63,504 bases of DNA from Sulfobacillus benefaciens (GTDB taxonomy: Bacteria > Bacillota > Sulfobacillia > Sulfobacillales > Sulfobacillaceae), in assembly GCA_003023695.1 (NCBI GenBank), contig PXYW01000015.1, forward strand, positions 1-63,504, read 5' to 3'. The stretch's first letter is position 1. Every line of letters begins with the position of its first letter. The notes beneath the pieces are model-generated. The model worked only from the letters and a program-made list of their open reading frames with translations, ran no database searches and was not told the origin of the DNA. Positions 29,159 through 38,694 of the stretch are shown in pieces. The translations under genes were made by a program, and so were the position numbers.

Positions 29159-30615
29159 TGGCTAAGTTGTTTGTCGGTATTGATTTTGGTACTACGAATT
29201 CGACGATTGCATGGGTCACGCCACGCGGTATTGTCCCCCGGGGCCCAATACCATCGATGGTGGCGTGGCAGAATCACGAAATTGTCGCAGTAGGGGAAAG
29301 GGCACGTGATATGGTTGGGCAGGGTAGTCCTCCGTATCCGTTGCGCGACCTAAAGATGCAGCTTGGACTCCCTGGGGTTCGTCTAGGACCGCTTTCGATT
29401 GAGGTTGTGCCCCTGGTAGCGGATTATCTCGAGCATCTTTTTGAAGCGATAGGTATTAGCCCAGACGATGTAGATGCCGTTATCGGGACCCCCGTGAGGG
29501 TTAGTCGTGCCCATCGGGAGGCACTACGGCAAGCGTGCCGAATGATCGGTCTCGAACAGGTCCGATTTGTCTACGAGCCTACAGCAGCCTTAATTGGTGC
29601 CTTGCATGAAAGTGCAATGCCCATGAACCAAACCGTATTAGTAGTGGATTGGGGGGGAGGGACTTTGGATTTGGCGCTGATAGCAGTCGATAAGTCGCAC
29701 GGATTTCGGGAATTAGGTGTGGACGGCGACGTCAACGATTTAGGTGGTAGCCGTATGGACCAGGAGATTGCCCGCCGACTATTGGCCCAGTCTCCTGCAG
29801 CGCGTCAGGCCGTTGACAACGCACCCCAAGGAATGGCAATTTTATTGGAGGCCATTGAGCGGTTAAAGATTGAATTTCTTAACGATAGCATTGATGCTGA
29901 AGCAAGACCCGTACCAGGGTTGCCCATACGCTTATTTCTTGAAAGTGCATTAGTCTACGAAGTGGCACTGGAGTTTGCTGAACGAGCCCGCGCGTCTATG
30001 CGCCGTATGTTAGAAACCATGAATATGAAAGCAGAGGACATCGCAACTGTATTGTTTGCTGGCGGTGTAAGTCAATCGTGGGCCATTCGTGAGGACATAT
30101 TGACCCTATTTCCTGACGCAACACCTATTTATGGGGACAACCCGCAACTGCATACAGGCATTGGTTGCGCGGAATTAGCGCGCAAGTCATTCTCAGTGGA
30201 ACTCGCTGCCGATTTTGCCGTTCGGCAAAGCGACGATTCGCTCTGTGTTTTACTGCAACGTGGACAAGCTGCGGATTTAAATGCTTATCGCAAAGCGGAA
30301 TTTATGGTTACCGACATATTGGCGGATGAAGCGTTGTTCCAATTTGGGCTCTGCCATTTTGATCCCCGTCGTGAATCCCTATGGGCAGCGGATTCTGATA
30401 ATTTTCGAACGCTGGGCCAAGTGTTTTTAAGAGTTGGGCAGGCTGAGCTTTCTCGTGCAAAGCGCATTCCTGACTTCGTCCAGGTGCTCACGGGACTCGA
30501 TGACGACCTTAGCGTTGCCGTTTTTCTTCGGTCCCAACGCACAGACGCAAGCAGCCAGGCATATCTTACCGGCGTTCCTTTGACAATACGGGTGGGTGAT
30601 GCCGATGGCAGATAG
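29158..30615 (+). CDS. Hsp70/DnaK-like ATPase with short non-canonical tail
   Basis: 485 residues from ATG 29158 (TGATG overlap; GTG at 29155 also possible). The actin-like ATPase fold is complete: GIDFGTTNSTIAW at 7-19 (phosphate 1), VIGTPVRVSRAHREA, YEPTAALIGAL (connect 1), VVDWGGGTLDL around 162-172 (phosphate 2) and LFAGGVSQSW near 300 (adenosine). The remaining 120 residues are too short and unlike the beta-sandwich plus lid of DnaK. It is therefore a specialised Hsp70-like switch rather than a general chaperone. It sits between the coiled-coil gene and the helicase genes with overlaps on both sides, so it very likely works with them. Confidence 0.85.
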   Translation: MAKLFVGIDFGTTNSTIAWVTPRGIVPRGPIPSMVAWQNHEIVAVGERARDMVGQGSPPYPLRDLKMQLGLPGVRLGPLSIEVVPLVADYLEHLFEAIGISPDDVDAVIGTPVRVSRAHREALRQACRMIGLEQVRFVYEPTAALIGALHESAMPMNQTVLVVDWGGGTLDLALIAVDKSHGFRELGVDGDVNDLGGSRMDQEIARRLLAQSPAARQAVDNAPQGMAILLEAIERLKIEFLNDSIDAEARPVPGLPIRLFLESALVYEVALEFAERARASMRRMLETMNMKAEDIATVLFAGGVSQSWAIREDILTLFPDATPIYGDNPQLHTGIGCAELARKSFSVELAADFAVRQSDDSLCVLLQRGQAADLNAYRKAEFMVTDILADEALFQFGLCHFDPRRESLWAADSDNFRTLGQVFLRVGQAELSRAKRIPDFVQVLTGLDDDLSVAVFLRSQRTDASSQAYLTGVPLTIRVGDADGR

Positions 30616-32842
30616 AGCGGGGGCCTTGACGAGCGGAGTTCGCATCCGCTCAAACGTGATTGCAGTTCAATTAAATAATGAACGACTTTCGGATCAGGAT
30701 TTGGTGAAAAGGCTAACCTATTGGGAACTTCTTGAACTTTCCCGGTCAGCACCGATGCGCTTTCCGTCATCTTGGACTCGCGAAGAGGCATTAACGGATC
30801 GACAAAAAGCAGAAAAAGATGGATTTATGCGTCCTGCACAAGAACATGCGCTGCATTTGTGGTCTGACATTCCGGAGACTTTTCGGCCCATGCCAATCAC
30901 GAAAGATCCTAGTCGTTTCCCGTGCCCTTCTAATGCCAAACCTACTTCAAACCCCAAACCATCAATTACCACGGAGCCATTTAAAGTAAATGCTCAGCCA
31001 TTAGAGACGATAGAAAGCCCGCCAACACGGTCTGCGATTCAGGATGCCAAGGGGAAGCCCTCTGACTTATCTGCGCTTGATGTGTTGCAGAGTTCAATTA
31101 GCTCGCGATTTTTGGTGTTGGCTCCACCTGGCACAGGGAAAACGCATCTGATGCTGGATCGTCTAACCCAGTTAATCCAAACCGGTGGCCTGCGCGATCC
31201 ACACGCCGAAATACTTGTTTTAAGCTTTACTCGAGCCACGGTATCGGATATTTTTCGCAAACTATCGGAACGGGTGCTTGACGGAGCACCCGATGATGTG
31301 AGATATGTGGATGTGCGCACATTTGACTCTTTGGCGACCGCATTGTTGCTTCTTGAAAACAATGCGGAGGATTACCTTAAAGGCGATTATGATTCCCGTA
31401 TTAAATCGGTAACAGAGGGTCTAACCAACAGTCGACTGGTTGAATCTCAAGAAAGACTAGGTCGGGTGCGCTATTTGGTGATTGATGAAGTCCAGGATTT
31501 AACGGGGGTAAGAGCCGAGTTTTGTTTATCGATGATACGGTACCTGGCTCCAGATTCAGGTATACTCTTACTCGGCGATCCCTCGCAAGCCATTTATGAT
31601 TTCAATACCGAGCACTGGACGGCCGACGTCGTCCTTGAGACACTACGAAGGCATTTGGCTCCTCAGTTGCAAACGGCATCTTTATCCCGGTATTATCGAT
31701 TTCAAGATTCCACGCTGGAACGTTTAGCCGTGGATCTTCGAACGGCGATTGAGTATGAGGAGCTTTCCCTTCAATTCGTTCAAACCCTCACACAATCGAT
31801 TCCAAAACAGTCTTTGGATGAGCTTGCAGTTGCCGCTAGCGAATCTCGGGTCGCTGTATTGACACGAACCAACTTGGAAGCTTTTCAGTTGGCCGAGTGG
31901 GCGCGATCACAACGGATAGAGACGGTTGTACGGGTGCGCCAATCGTATTGGCCAGCCTGGATGGCCCGATTGTTATTTGGCCTAAGAGGCGACTATATTA
32001 GTTCTGCCCATCTTCGCTCTCTATGGACACACCACCGGCTGGACGAGGTGGGAAAAATTGCCTATGAAGACGCCGAAACACTTTGGGAGGAATCCGGCCT
32101 CTTTCGACGGGGCAGTCTCGACTTAGTGGCAGTCGGGGATTATTTGCGCAGCCATGTACCAGCACCGGAACTAGGCAAACCAGGGCTTGTTGTGACGACC
32201 ATCCATCAGTCCAAAGGTTTGGAATATGATTCGGTAGCCCTTTTGGCGCCGACTATGCATGCGAATCTGGGCGGCCAAACTGATGAACTACGGGTACTCT
32301 ACGTGGCTGCTACACGCGCTAAACGACATCTATCTTTGCTGGAGCGCGACGGGGATATATTTAGGTGGGGTAGGAAAGGCCAAAAAAGTGTATTTAAGCA
32401 TTTTCACCGTTATACAAATTTGGAAAATTGGTTCCTTTTAAATACGAAAGAGAGTTTTTCGTTCAAAAACTTCTGGTATTGTCCACCCGGCATCTCAAGA
32501 TCTCAGTGGATTCAACAGATCGAACAAACGCAACACGACTGGTGGGACCAGTTTAAAATGGATGGGCATTGGCCGGTGCCGTGGACATTAAAACGTAGTA
32601 CCGATTTAGAGGATGGAACCGTAATAATTCAGCCTGCACCTTCCTTATTTTACGATTTGACCATCTTGCATCGTGGCTACGGCGTGGCTTCAAGCGGAGT
32701 CGTGGAAGCTCCGGTGACGGGATTGGTGACTGTGGCTGGTCCGCCCGATTGCGACCCCACCGTATTTGGGACAGCTCGGTTAGCGATCATTCCATGGGTG
32801 TTTGGTTGGGCAAAAGTTTTAGAAGAGGGGGAGAAGACTTGA
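30596..32842 (+). CDS. UvrD/Rep-like superfamily 1 helicase
   Basis: 748 residues from GTG 30596 (ATG at 30599 or 30605 are alternatives), overlapping the Hsp70-like gene by 20 bases. The first 165 residues are not helicase and include a Pro/Ser/Thr-rich linker. Then come Walker A APPGTGKT near 176-183, LSFTRATVSD (motif Ia), VIDEVQDL near 295-302, LLLGDPSQAIYDF (motif III), TIHQSKGLEYDSV (motif V) and VLYVAATRAKRHL (motif VI). The 2B/1B insertions are small, so this is a compact SF1A helicase. UvrD-like helicases are not core DISARM genes; its tight placement before DrmA is notable. Confidence 0.85.
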   Translation: MMPMADRAGALTSGVRIRSNVIAVQLNNERLSDQDLVKRLTYWELLELSRSAPMRFPSSWTREEALTDRQKAEKDGFMRPAQEHALHLWSDIPETFRPMPITKDPSRFPCPSNAKPTSNPKPSITTEPFKVNAQPLETIESPPTRSAIQDAKGKPSDLSALDVLQSSISSRFLVLAPPGTGKTHLMLDRLTQLIQTGGLRDPHAEILVLSFTRATVSDIFRKLSERVLDGAPDDVRYVDVRTFDSLATALLLLENNAEDYLKGDYDSRIKSVTEGLTNSRLVESQERLGRVRYLVIDEVQDLTGVRAEFCLSMIRYLAPDSGILLLGDPSQAIYDFNTEHWTADVVLETLRRHLAPQLQTASLSRYYRFQDSTLERLAVDLRTAIEYEELSLQFVQTLTQSIPKQSLDELAVAASESRVAVLTRTNLEAFQLAEWARSQRIETVVRVRQSYWPAWMARLLFGLRGDYISSAHLRSLWTHHRLDEVGKIAYEDAETLWEESGLFRRGSLDLVAVGDYLRSHVPAPELGKPGLVVTTIHQSKGLEYDSVALLAPTMHANLGGQTDELRVLYVAATRAKRHLSLLERDGDIFRWGRKGQKSVFKHFHRYTNLENWFLLNTKESFSFKNFWYCPPGISRSQWIQQIEQTQHDWWDQFKMDGHWPVPWTLKRSTDLEDGTVIIQPAPSLFYDLTILHRGYGVASSGVVEAPVTGLVTVAGPPDCDPTVFGTARLAIIPWVFGWAKVLEEGEKT

Positions 32843-35800
32843 CGCAGCCGTTTGTTGAAGCTCGGGCATTGTTGCTGTCCCACTTAGTGAAAGACCTCGT
32901 TGGACCACATGATCCGGAGGAACAACTGACCGAACACCCTGGAGAACGCTACTTACTCGGGTATTTATATGGAGCAGAAGACCCTGAAACAGTGGATGTC
33001 GACGAGCCCCAACCGACTTTGGTTGCCCCGGACGATGGTGAAACTGTCGACGATGAGGCAACTGTATGGAGTAGCGTTCAAAAAAACCGTGCTTTTGGGC
33101 TTACATGTCAGATACATCCCAACGCACGCCTAAGGATTACGTTGAAATGGGGATGGTATTACCGAACCGAAACGGATGCAAAAAATGCCCTATGGAAACG
33201 TGAGCCGCGCGAAATGGCATGGGACCTCCCAACCCTTTCAGTGGGGAATCACATACTGAAATCAGATGATGGTATGGAAGTTCAAATCCGGCTACGGCAG
33301 TCCCAATCAGTGTGGACGGCCACATTTTCTGTATTAAATCATGGTCCAAAGTCATCTGATCCCTACAGACGTTATGAAAAAAGGGCTTTTCAAGTTGCAA
33401 TGGAGATCGATGATCTAACGGGAGACGGAGCTTTTGTTGCCCAGGACTTTCGACCATCTTTAGATGACGATGAATATTGGCGAGATGAGATTCGCTATCG
33501 AGATCTTCGTACATATGCGGTAGGGCACGGATGTTCTGTGAGATGGAAAGGAAATCCCGTGACTTGTCTCGTGAGCGAATGGATCCCGGCTCACAACGTC
33601 CAAAGAGCAGCTACGACTGTAATGGCCGATGCACCGGCGTTATCTTTAAAATTTCTAGCCGATCCAATGCAGAGAGACGCTACATTAATGGGGCTTAACG
33701 AAATCGCCAGCTCCTATCGAAATTGGATAGGGCAATTGGCAACGGTAATACCAAATATTATACGTGAGGACTTTCCTCAAGAGGTTCAGGATTATGTTAC
33801 TGCAGCGGCAGAGGACATTGTGAAAGATAACTTACAAGCCTGCCAGCGGATAGAAGAAGGAATTGTCCGGTTGAAAATTGACGACCTCGCATGGGAAGCC
33901 TTTTGTCTAGCTAATGATGCCATGATGCGGTCGATGATCCAACGCCATCCGGGCACAGAACCGCGGTGGCGAGCTTTTCAGTTGGCTTTTATACTCCTTG
34001 CATTTTCGTCAGCAATCGATCAAAGCCATTCGGAGAGAAAGACATTTGACTTGATCTGGTTTCCAACAGGGGGAGGTAAAACCGAAGCCTATTTGGGATT
34101 AGCGGCATTGGTTATCTTCTATCGGAAACTTCGCGGTCAAACAGGATTAGCGGTTTTGACACGTTATACTTTACGCCTCTTAACAGTGCAACAGTTTGAG
34201 CGAACGGCACGAATGATCTGTGCAGCCGAGTTGGTCCGACAATCTCATTCGCTACTACGAGATACTGAACCCATTTGCGTAGGCCTATTTGTTGGCCGTC
34301 AACTTACCCCGAATAATCTTGACGATGCCATACAACTCTTGAAAGATCCCAATCCTGAAGGAACTACAACCACCCTACCTTTGCTAAATTGTCCATGGTG
34401 TGGCCACAGACTAGAGACTACTAGTCAGCACGTGACAACTGTCTTGGTGACGGCATGTGGGAATCCGGATTGTCCTTTTGCTGATGAAATTCCCATTCGG
34501 GTTGTTGATGAGGACCTTTATCAATCGCCTCCCGATATCGTCGTCGCCACATTGGATAAATTGGCTCGTATGCCGTGGGAGCCCCGTATGAGCATGTTGT
34601 TCGAGAATGGGCCAGACTTGATTATTCAAGATGAACTGCATCTTATTGGTGATGCCCTGGGATCACTGGCCGCCTTGTATGAAACTGCTGTCGATAGTCT
34701 TGCTTCCAAAGGTGGTGTGCCTCCTAAGATAATTGGATCGACTGCAACGAGTCGAAGAGCAGATCGTCAAGTCGCCATATTGTTTCAACGTCAGTTTCAG
34801 CAATTTCCTCCTGGCGGCATAGATGTGTCTGATGCTTTTTTCTATCAGGAGGATCAAGAAAATCCTGGACGACTGTACGTGGGCGTCTTAGCTTCTGGAC
34901 GTTCTATGCCCCATACGTTGGAACGGGTCGCGGGGATTTTATTACAATCAGTTACTGCGATCGAGAATCCAATCGTGCGGGACCAATATTGGACATTGGC
35001 ATTGTATTTTAAAGCACTACGGGAGCTTGGTGGAGCGTTAGTCTTGATGCAAGATAGTGTACCCCGTTATATGGATACCTTGGTGCCACCGGGTACTGAA
35101 TCCCGCCCGATTCAAATAGAAGAACTAACAAGTCAAGTCCCGTCGCGTAAAATACCCGAAATCTTGGCGCGATTAGCCCAGCCACTACCGGAGTTGCAGA
35201 GCCCTGATCAGTTGTTGCTTGGGGAACCGGTGGATGTAGTCTTGGCGACCAATATGATTTCGGTGGGGATTGATGTTGACCGTTTGGGTATTATGGTGCT
35301 GGATGGCCAACCACATTCAACGTCCGAATATATTCAAGCCACGAGCCGTGTGGGCCGGCGACTGGAAGCAGCTGGCTTAGTTGTTGCTCTGTATAATTGG
35401 GCCAGACCCCGCGATCGTTCGATTTACGAACATTTTTATCCCTATCACGCCGCGATGTATCGTCATGTTGAATCGGTCAGTGCGACGCCATTTTCTCTTA
35501 GGGCACGTGAACGTGCACTGCATGCGGTGTTTTTCACGTTGGTACGCTATCGGATACCCGAATTTTATCCTCGAGAATCGGCTGGTCGAATTCGGGAGCC
35601 AGCTATTCGCGCTTTGATTTGTCCGCTAATTAATGAGATCTTGCAGAGGGTAAAGGCGGTCGATCCAGAGGAAGAACTTGCCACCAGGGAACATTTGGAA
35701 GATATTGTTACTCAATGGGAGTCACTTGCCGACGACTTTGTTGAGCTGCATTGGAGTTCTCGACCGTTCTCAGACGATCCTGCAGTGATGACACCGGGCG

Positions 35801-35931
35801 AGTCGGCGACCGAAGCATTATTAGGATGGATTACATTGCAGTCCATGCGGGACGTCTCACCACCTGCGGCCGTACGTATCATCCCATATCGCGAATTACA
35901 CAAACGCCGCCAGGAGGTGCGCCGTGGCTAA
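32839..35931 (+). CDS. drmA: DrmA-like DISARM helicase
   Basis: 1030 residues from TTG 32839, which overlaps the previous stop and has GGGGGAGAAG upstream; the longer frame extends into the preceding gene and is unlikely. N-terminal region with EHPGERYLLGYLY typical of DrmA. SF2 helicase: Walker A PTGGGKTEAYL at 409-419, then a zinc-binding insert (CPWC at 518-521 plus a second pair in ACGNPDC), the unusual DELH box in IIQDELHLIGD (about 598-601), GSTAT, and the second lobe with VLATNMISVGIDV and YIQATSRVGRR. DrmA with DrmB forms the DNA-translocating complex of DISARM. Overlaps drmB by eight bases. Confidence 0.85.
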   Translation: MTQPFVEARALLLSHLVKDLVGPHDPEEQLTEHPGERYLLGYLYGAEDPETVDVDEPQPTLVAPDDGETVDDEATVWSSVQKNRAFGLTCQIHPNARLRITLKWGWYYRTETDAKNALWKREPREMAWDLPTLSVGNHILKSDDGMEVQIRLRQSQSVWTATFSVLNHGPKSSDPYRRYEKRAFQVAMEIDDLTGDGAFVAQDFRPSLDDDEYWRDEIRYRDLRTYAVGHGCSVRWKGNPVTCLVSEWIPAHNVQRAATTVMADAPALSLKFLADPMQRDATLMGLNEIASSYRNWIGQLATVIPNIIREDFPQEVQDYVTAAAEDIVKDNLQACQRIEEGIVRLKIDDLAWEAFCLANDAMMRSMIQRHPGTEPRWRAFQLAFILLAFSSAIDQSHSERKTFDLIWFPTGGGKTEAYLGLAALVIFYRKLRGQTGLAVLTRYTLRLLTVQQFERTARMICAAELVRQSHSLLRDTEPICVGLFVGRQLTPNNLDDAIQLLKDPNPEGTTTTLPLLNCPWCGHRLETTSQHVTTVLVTACGNPDCPFADEIPIRVVDEDLYQSPPDIVVATLDKLARMPWEPRMSMLFENGPDLIIQDELHLIGDALGSLAALYETAVDSLASKGGVPPKIIGSTATSRRADRQVAILFQRQFQQFPPGGIDVSDAFFYQEDQENPGRLYVGVLASGRSMPHTLERVAGILLQSVTAIENPIVRDQYWTLALYFKALRELGGALVLMQDSVPRYMDTLVPPGTESRPIQIEELTSQVPSRKIPEILARLAQPLPELQSPDQLLLGEPVDVVLATNMISVGIDVDRLGIMVLDGQPHSTSEYIQATSRVGRRLEAAGLVVALYNWARPRDRSIYEHFYPYHAAMYRHVESVSATPFSLRARERALHAVFFTLVRYRIPEFYPRESAGRIREPAIRALICPLINEILQRVKAVDPEEELATREHLEDIVTQWESLADDFVELHWSSRPFSDDPAVMTPGESATEALLGWITLQSMRDVSPPAAVRIIPYRELHKRRQEVRRG

Positions 35932-37744
35932 ACCACAGATGAGCCAGATTCCGTTACATCAGTTGATAGGACATTATGGAGTCGGCAGTATTTACGAGTT
36001 GCGATCGCATTGGAACGAACGACAATCTGGCCTTCATTCAGTCATGGTAGCGGGCCTTGACTTTTGGGACTCGGAGAATTTAGATCTGATCCACGACCCG
36101 ATATTAGAGCAGATCCTTAATGTATCGGCTCTTTATTCCCCACCACTGGCTACCGAGCACGATGAGCCGCATGCGGCAGTTCCGGTAGTGCGGTTTCCTA
36201 AATGGTTAGTCTGTGATCATTGTCAGCGTCTAGGACGGGTTCCTGAGCAATTTAATGACGAGAACTTTAGTGGTCCGCGATGTCTTGCATGCCATCATGG
36301 GCGCGGGATGCCTGCACGGCTAGTAGTTGCATGCCAGCCCCAGGACGATCCAGACCTTGGGCAGGCGGGACATATCGATGATTTCCCCTGGGCATATTGG
36401 GCACACCATGGTCGTCCTTGTGACAATCCGCAATTACAGCTTCGCGTGTTACCAGGAACTAGTTCGTTACGCGGTCTGATCGTAGCCTGCTTGAATCCAG
36501 CCTGTAAAGAGCAGCAAGTGGAACGTTCATTGGGAGACGCCTTACGACCTGAAGCGCTTAGCCATTGGCATTGTAGCGGAAAACGACCATGGCTTGACGA
36601 TGATGAACGAGGATGTTCCCGACCTGTAAGGGCGCTTTTTCGACATGCGAGTAATGTCTATTTTCCAGATGTTGTTTCAGCGGTATCGATTCCACCCTTC
36701 TCAACTGAACTATATCAACTACTGCAAAGGCGGGATGCGAGGATTATTCGGCGCATTCGACGTGACCGTGAGAGAAACCGGACGATCGATTGGGATCGTA
36801 TTGTAGAAGAACTACGTGATGAAGAACGGTGGATCCATCCGTTTAAAGACACACAGATTATCGCTGCATTGACAGCACTGTCAGATATCAATGACAATAG
36901 TGTTGATGACTACCGAACCAAAGAACGGGCCGCCTTGCTAGCGGGTTATCCTGAATCTCCCAGGGCATTGTTTGTCGCAGATTCTCTGCCTGAGGAAGAA
37001 ATGCCGCAAAGATTGGGAATGGTCGTGAGTCACATTGTACAAGTGAAACGGCTGAGAGAAGTTCGAGTTCTTCGAGGATTTCGGCGTATTATGCCACATG
37101 ACAAGTCTGCGCCACTGGCACGATCCCGAGGGGATACTAAGTGGCTCCCTGCGGTAGAGATGCATGGCGAGGGGATCTATCTTGAGTGGAATCGTCAAGC
37201 ACTTGAAGAATGGGCTGGACAATCGACAGTCGAAGAACGAGTAAGTCCTGTAGCAACTGTAGTAGAGGAACATCTCCGAGACAGGGCGCATCCAGTGGCC
37301 ATGCTCATTCATACGCTGTCGCATTTATTGATTAAGCAGTTGGCATTAGATTCAGGATATGGTCTCGGAGCGCTTCGAGAACGATTGTATCTAAGGAGTG
37401 AAACTGACAACTGGGCTGCAGGGGTTCTTATTTATACAGCTTCTACGGCATCGGGGGGGACCTTAGGAGGATTAGTCAGGCAAGGAACGCCCGAGAGAAT
37501 TTCCCGATTGCTTGCGTCAGCATATGACGATGCCCGGTGGTGTTCATCGGATCCACTCTGTATTGAACATCGGGAATTTGTGGATAGAGAACAGAATTTG
37601 GCTGCATGCCATGCGTGTTGCCTTATTTCTGAAACAGCGTGTGAGTGGAGCAATCAGTTTCTGGATCGGGCACTTGTTGTGGGGGATTTGAAGAATCCGG
37701 GCATGGGATTTCTTACAGGACGGTTTGACAGTGAAATACGATAG
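35924..37744 (+). CDS. drmB: DrmB-like DUF1998 protein
   Basis: 606 residues from GTG 35924, ribosome binding site CAGGAGG, overlapping drmA. N-terminus IPLHQLIGHYGVGSIYEL is the DrmB opening (phage-DNA complex partner of DrmA). Cysteine pairs near residues 97-100 (CDHC) and 123-126 (CLAC), and the C-terminal DUF1998 segment with HTLSHLLIKQLALDSGYG, IYTASTASGGTLGG and a Cys cluster ending AACHACCLISETAC. It is the last gene of the module. A drmC (phospholipase D) gene, expected next in classical DISARM, is not there. Confidence 0.85.
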   Translation: MAKPQMSQIPLHQLIGHYGVGSIYELRSHWNERQSGLHSVMVAGLDFWDSENLDLIHDPILEQILNVSALYSPPLATEHDEPHAAVPVVRFPKWLVCDHCQRLGRVPEQFNDENFSGPRCLACHHGRGMPARLVVACQPQDDPDLGQAGHIDDFPWAYWAHHGRPCDNPQLQLRVLPGTSSLRGLIVACLNPACKEQQVERSLGDALRPEALSHWHCSGKRPWLDDDERGCSRPVRALFRHASNVYFPDVVSAVSIPPFSTELYQLLQRRDARIIRRIRRDRERNRTIDWDRIVEELRDEERWIHPFKDTQIIAALTALSDINDNSVDDYRTKERAALLAGYPESPRALFVADSLPEEEMPQRLGMVVSHIVQVKRLREVRVLRGFRRIMPHDKSAPLARSRGDTKWLPAVEMHGEGIYLEWNRQALEEWAGQSTVEERVSPVATVVEEHLRDRAHPVAMLIHTLSHLLIKQLALDSGYGLGALRERLYLRSETDNWAAGVLIYTASTASGGTLGGLVRQGTPERISRLLASAYDDARWCSSDPLCIEHREFVDREQNLAACHACCLISETACEWSNQFLDRALVVGDLKNPGMGFLTGRFDSEIR

Positions 37745-37897
37745 GACTATAAACGGAAACGCAAGGACACAGGGGATGCGTCTACAAACGTTGCCATGAC
37801 GGCAGATGTGTCCGCTTCAGATACCGGGGTGCCATAAACACCAAGACAATTGCTTTAGGGTTGTTGGCCAATGGATCCCAGAGAGGGGCGACCTAAC

Positions 37898-38521
37898 ATG
37901 CGATTAGAAGTGGTGAGAACTCTGAGGGCTCCGGGTGATCATCTGTGTGGTGTGGCATGGGATGGATGCAACATTTGGCATTCCGATGGAGCTACGAACA
38001 GTATTTATCAATTGGATCCCGTGACCGGCGAGGTCATCATCGCACTACCTTGTCACGATGTGCGTACATGCCTCAGTTTTGATGAGAACTTTCTATGGCA
38101 AATTGCGGGAAGACCCAAGCGAATTCGGATAATTCGTCCCAGCGATGGGTTAGTTCTTGGAGAAATCGCATTTGACACGGATCCTGATGCCTGGTGCGCC
38201 CTGCATGCCGAGAGTGGCCGCTACTGGGTAGGTTCCAAGACTAATGGCATGATTGAAGAACGTGATAGGTGTGACCATCATGTTCTGCGCCAATGCAAAA
38301 CCCATGGGTCCCTGCACGGATTAGCCCGTGCTGGCGACATCTTGTGGTACACTGATTACCCGGCTCGACAATTGGTGGGTTGGGACTGGAGTCAGAATTC
38401 AGAGATCGTGCGGTTCGACTTATCGGGTCACCCTACCGGTCTAAGCCGTGGATGGGGAGATACGTTTTGGTATTGTGACTACACCAACCAATGTCTGACC
38501 CAAGTCCAATTGCAGAAGTAA
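37898..38521 (+). CDS. Beta-propeller protein (glutamine cyclotransferase/SMP-30-like)
   Basis: 207 residues from ATG 37898 (GAGAGGGG upstream; an ATG 27 bases earlier is possible). Repeated blade-like units with GVAWDGCNIWHSDG, LSFDENFLWQI, HGLARAGDILWYTDY and GWGDTFWYCDY suggest a small four- or five-blade propeller. No signal peptide is seen, so cytosolic. Similar proteins bind small ligands; none can be named. It lies 153 bases after the island and is not obviously part of it. Confidence 0.6.
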   Translation: MRLEVVRTLRAPGDHLCGVAWDGCNIWHSDGATNSIYQLDPVTGEVIIALPCHDVRTCLSFDENFLWQIAGRPKRIRIIRPSDGLVLGEIAFDTDPDAWCALHAESGRYWVGSKTNGMIEERDRCDHHVLRQCKTHGSLHGLARAGDILWYTDYPARQLVGWDWSQNSEIVRFDLSGHPTGLSRGWGDTFWYCDYTNQCLTQVQLQK

Positions 38522-38557
38522 CATCGGCTTTTAGGATAGGAAGGCATGACGTGTTCC

Positions 38558-38579
38558 CAAAGCGGCTCTCGCCGCTTTG
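38558..38579. terminator. Perfect 9-bp hairpin after propeller gene
   Basis: CAAAGCGGC and its exact complement GCCGCTTTG flank a TCTC tetraloop, 36 bases downstream of the propeller stop codon and before a convergent gene. No T-run follows on either strand, so it is not a classic intrinsic terminator; it may still stabilise the 3' end or mark a convergent boundary. Confidence 0.45.
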
Positions 38580-38694
38580 CCTGAAAATTCCGCGCCAAAG
38601 TAGGCATTTACGTTTCCATTTTCGCAGTCAAGCTCCAGTTTATACGTGATGATCAACGGTGGATGCTCCGTGGCAGTTATCCCGTGGTCTAGCG

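Noticed and set aside
37745-37897. A drmC gene after drmB
   Set aside because: Only 153 bases of non-coding sequence lie here, and the next gene is a beta-propeller protein without HKD motifs.
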